Shown one piece after another: positions 62,762 to 64,000 of a stretch of 64,000 bases of DNA (position 1 is its first letter; every line of letters begins with the position of its first letter). The stretch covers positions 34,835,231 to 34,899,230 of the forward strand of contig CM046307.1 in assembly GCA_025267735.1 (NCBI GenBank), read 5' to 3'. The stretch is from Mactra quadrangularis (taxonomy: Eukaryota > Mollusca > Bivalvia > Venerida > Mactridae). The translations under genes and the position numbers were made by a program. The notes under the pieces are model-generated. The model had not been told where the DNA came from, searched no databases, and worked only from the letters and a program-made list of their open reading frames with translations.

Positions 62762-62831
62762 GTTTGTCATTTGTTTGTAATGTAACATAGTGCCTATTTT
62801 ATAGTCTTAAGTTTCATGCTTACACAATTTC

Positions 62832-63075
62832 ACCGACTTAACAGCTATTACCCCTGGTCATTGGGCTACTAGCGTCTATCTATCTATCTCCCTGGAGAGT
62901 CTTGTACAAATTGACACAACAGAATTATACCACCTTGGCAGGTACCCTTTTACACGTGGGTGGAGTGAAGCAATGGCAGGTAAACTTCTTGCTCAAGGAA
63001 GCATAGCCCCTAGTGGGATTTGAACCCAAAACTATTGACCCCTAAGCATGCGTCCTACTGCTGAAACAATGCAAC
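62832..63075 (-). mobile_element. tRNA-derived SINE-like element
   Basis: On the minus strand a perfect B-box, GGTTCAAATCC (plus 63015-63025), follows a tRNA-like head (AGCAGTAGGACGCATGCTTA). A conserved-looking body follows (CTTGAGCAAGAAGTTTACCT, ACCTGCCAAGG), then (TAGA)n. No target duplication could be fixed. Confidence 0.65.
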
Positions 63076-63375
63076 TGTTATTAAATATTTTATATCCTTG
63101 TCTTAATCATGAATGGGATTCTGTCTATACTATTTATACACGACATTATTAACTAAGGACAGGTGGGAAAATTGTATGTATGACCTTTGTATTAATTACA
63201 AAGTAATTCTATAGTCATAAAAAGATATAGAAGGAATATTGATTGGTAATTTGATATTATTTTACTGATAATGGAAGGTTATTGTTTGGTTTAATTTGGC
63301 TGACCTTCAATAACAAAAAAGTTGAAATTGTTGTTACATACCTAAAACAATGCTATGATATGGTATGGATAAACA

Positions 63376-64000
63376 TTTTTATACGCCCGTTTGAAAAACC
63401 GGAGGTATTATGTTATGATGTTGTCTGTTGATCCGTCTGTCCATCCATGGACAATTGCTTGTCTGGATGATAACTCAAGAAATGATGTACCTAGGTTCTT
63501 CAAATTTTATGTGTGGATAGCCCTTGGATAGAGGGGGTTCCCTATTGATTTTGAGACCCCAGGGTCAAAAGACGAGGTCACTAGGACTTAAAATATGAGA
63601 ACTTTGTCTGGACAATTACTCAACACAGACTGTACCTAGGTTCACCAAATTTTATGTGTGGATAGTCCTTAGGTAGAGGGTGTGTCCTATTGATTTTAAA
63701 ACCCCAGGGTCAAAGGTCAAGGTCACTGGGACTGAAATATGAAAACTTTGTCTGGACGATAACTCAACAAAGACTGTACCTAGGTTTACCAAAGTTTATT
63801 GGTGGATAGTCCTTGGGTAGAGGGTGTGCCCTATTCATTTTGAGACTCCAGGGTCAAAGGTCAAGGTCACTGGGACTTAAAATATGAAAACCTTTTTAAA
63901 CTTTGTGCTAGTGATAACTCGCCAATGGCTGTACCTAGGTACATGAAATCTTTGCTTTGGATAGTTCTCCAGTCAAGGATGTGACCTATTTTTTGAGTTC
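63376..64000 (+). mobile_element. Family A element, cut by the window end
   Basis: It starts with the T-tract and TATACGCCCGTTTGAAAA hairpin. Four units are visible, two of them with intact GGTCAAAGGTCAAGGTCA. The end subtype (GATAACTCGCCAATGGCTGT) has begun, so the element should end shortly past the window. Confidence 0.87.

Overview
This is a window of AT-rich, intron-dominated animal DNA, most likely from a bivalve mollusc. There are no operons, ribosome binding sites or long open frames. One host gene can be reconstructed: RANBP3 (Ran-binding protein 3) on the + strand, as 13 GT-AG exons from 882 to 62761. Every intron phase agrees, giving about 477 codons. The gene is cut by both window edges: the first exon starts inside a codon and the last coding exon seen ends in phase 1. 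The protein has low-complexity N-terminal repeats, two FG-like motifs (exons at 45213 and 46600), a complete Ran-binding domain (exons at 49284, 51451, 53937 and 55346), a lysine-rich segment and an acidic tail. The bivalve assignment rests on the repeat landscape, which resembles the tandem-repeat-carrying elements known from clams and oysters. It is an inference and not a species call.

Layout. 1-829 is the end of a TA-flanked DNA transposon that stops about 50 bp before the first exon. 941-31449 is one 30.5-kb intron. It holds a 1.7-kb hAT element with a perfect 8-bp target duplication (1358-3077), a 12.5-kb element with ~0.7-kb inverted arms (4041-16531) that carries nested elements and a broken zinc-finger exon, decayed repeats (16760-20300), a possible nested gene on the minus strand (21192-25380), and a 4.7-kb hAT element (26698-31375) with a second transposon nested inside it.

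From 31450 onward the exons are separated by shorter introns that are mostly mobile DNA. These include Tc1/mariner-type and hAT-type non-autonomous elements, three tRNA-derived SINE-like insertions, minisatellites, and three sequence-unrelated families (called A, B and C here) that share one architecture: a T-tract, a 5' hairpin whose sequence is repeated inverted near the 3' end, and a final CTTGTT. Families A and C carry internal tandem arrays. Each family A unit (~145 bp) contains nuclear-receptor half-sites arranged as GGGTCA-A-AGGTCA-AGGTCA, so five copies place dozens of such sites in RANBP3 introns.

How the parts relate: the only clear host function is RanGTP-linked nuclear transport by RANBP3. 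Everything else is transposon sediment in its introns, plus one candidate nested antisense gene. I found no CRISPR array, no convincing standalone tRNA or rRNA gene and no viral genes.
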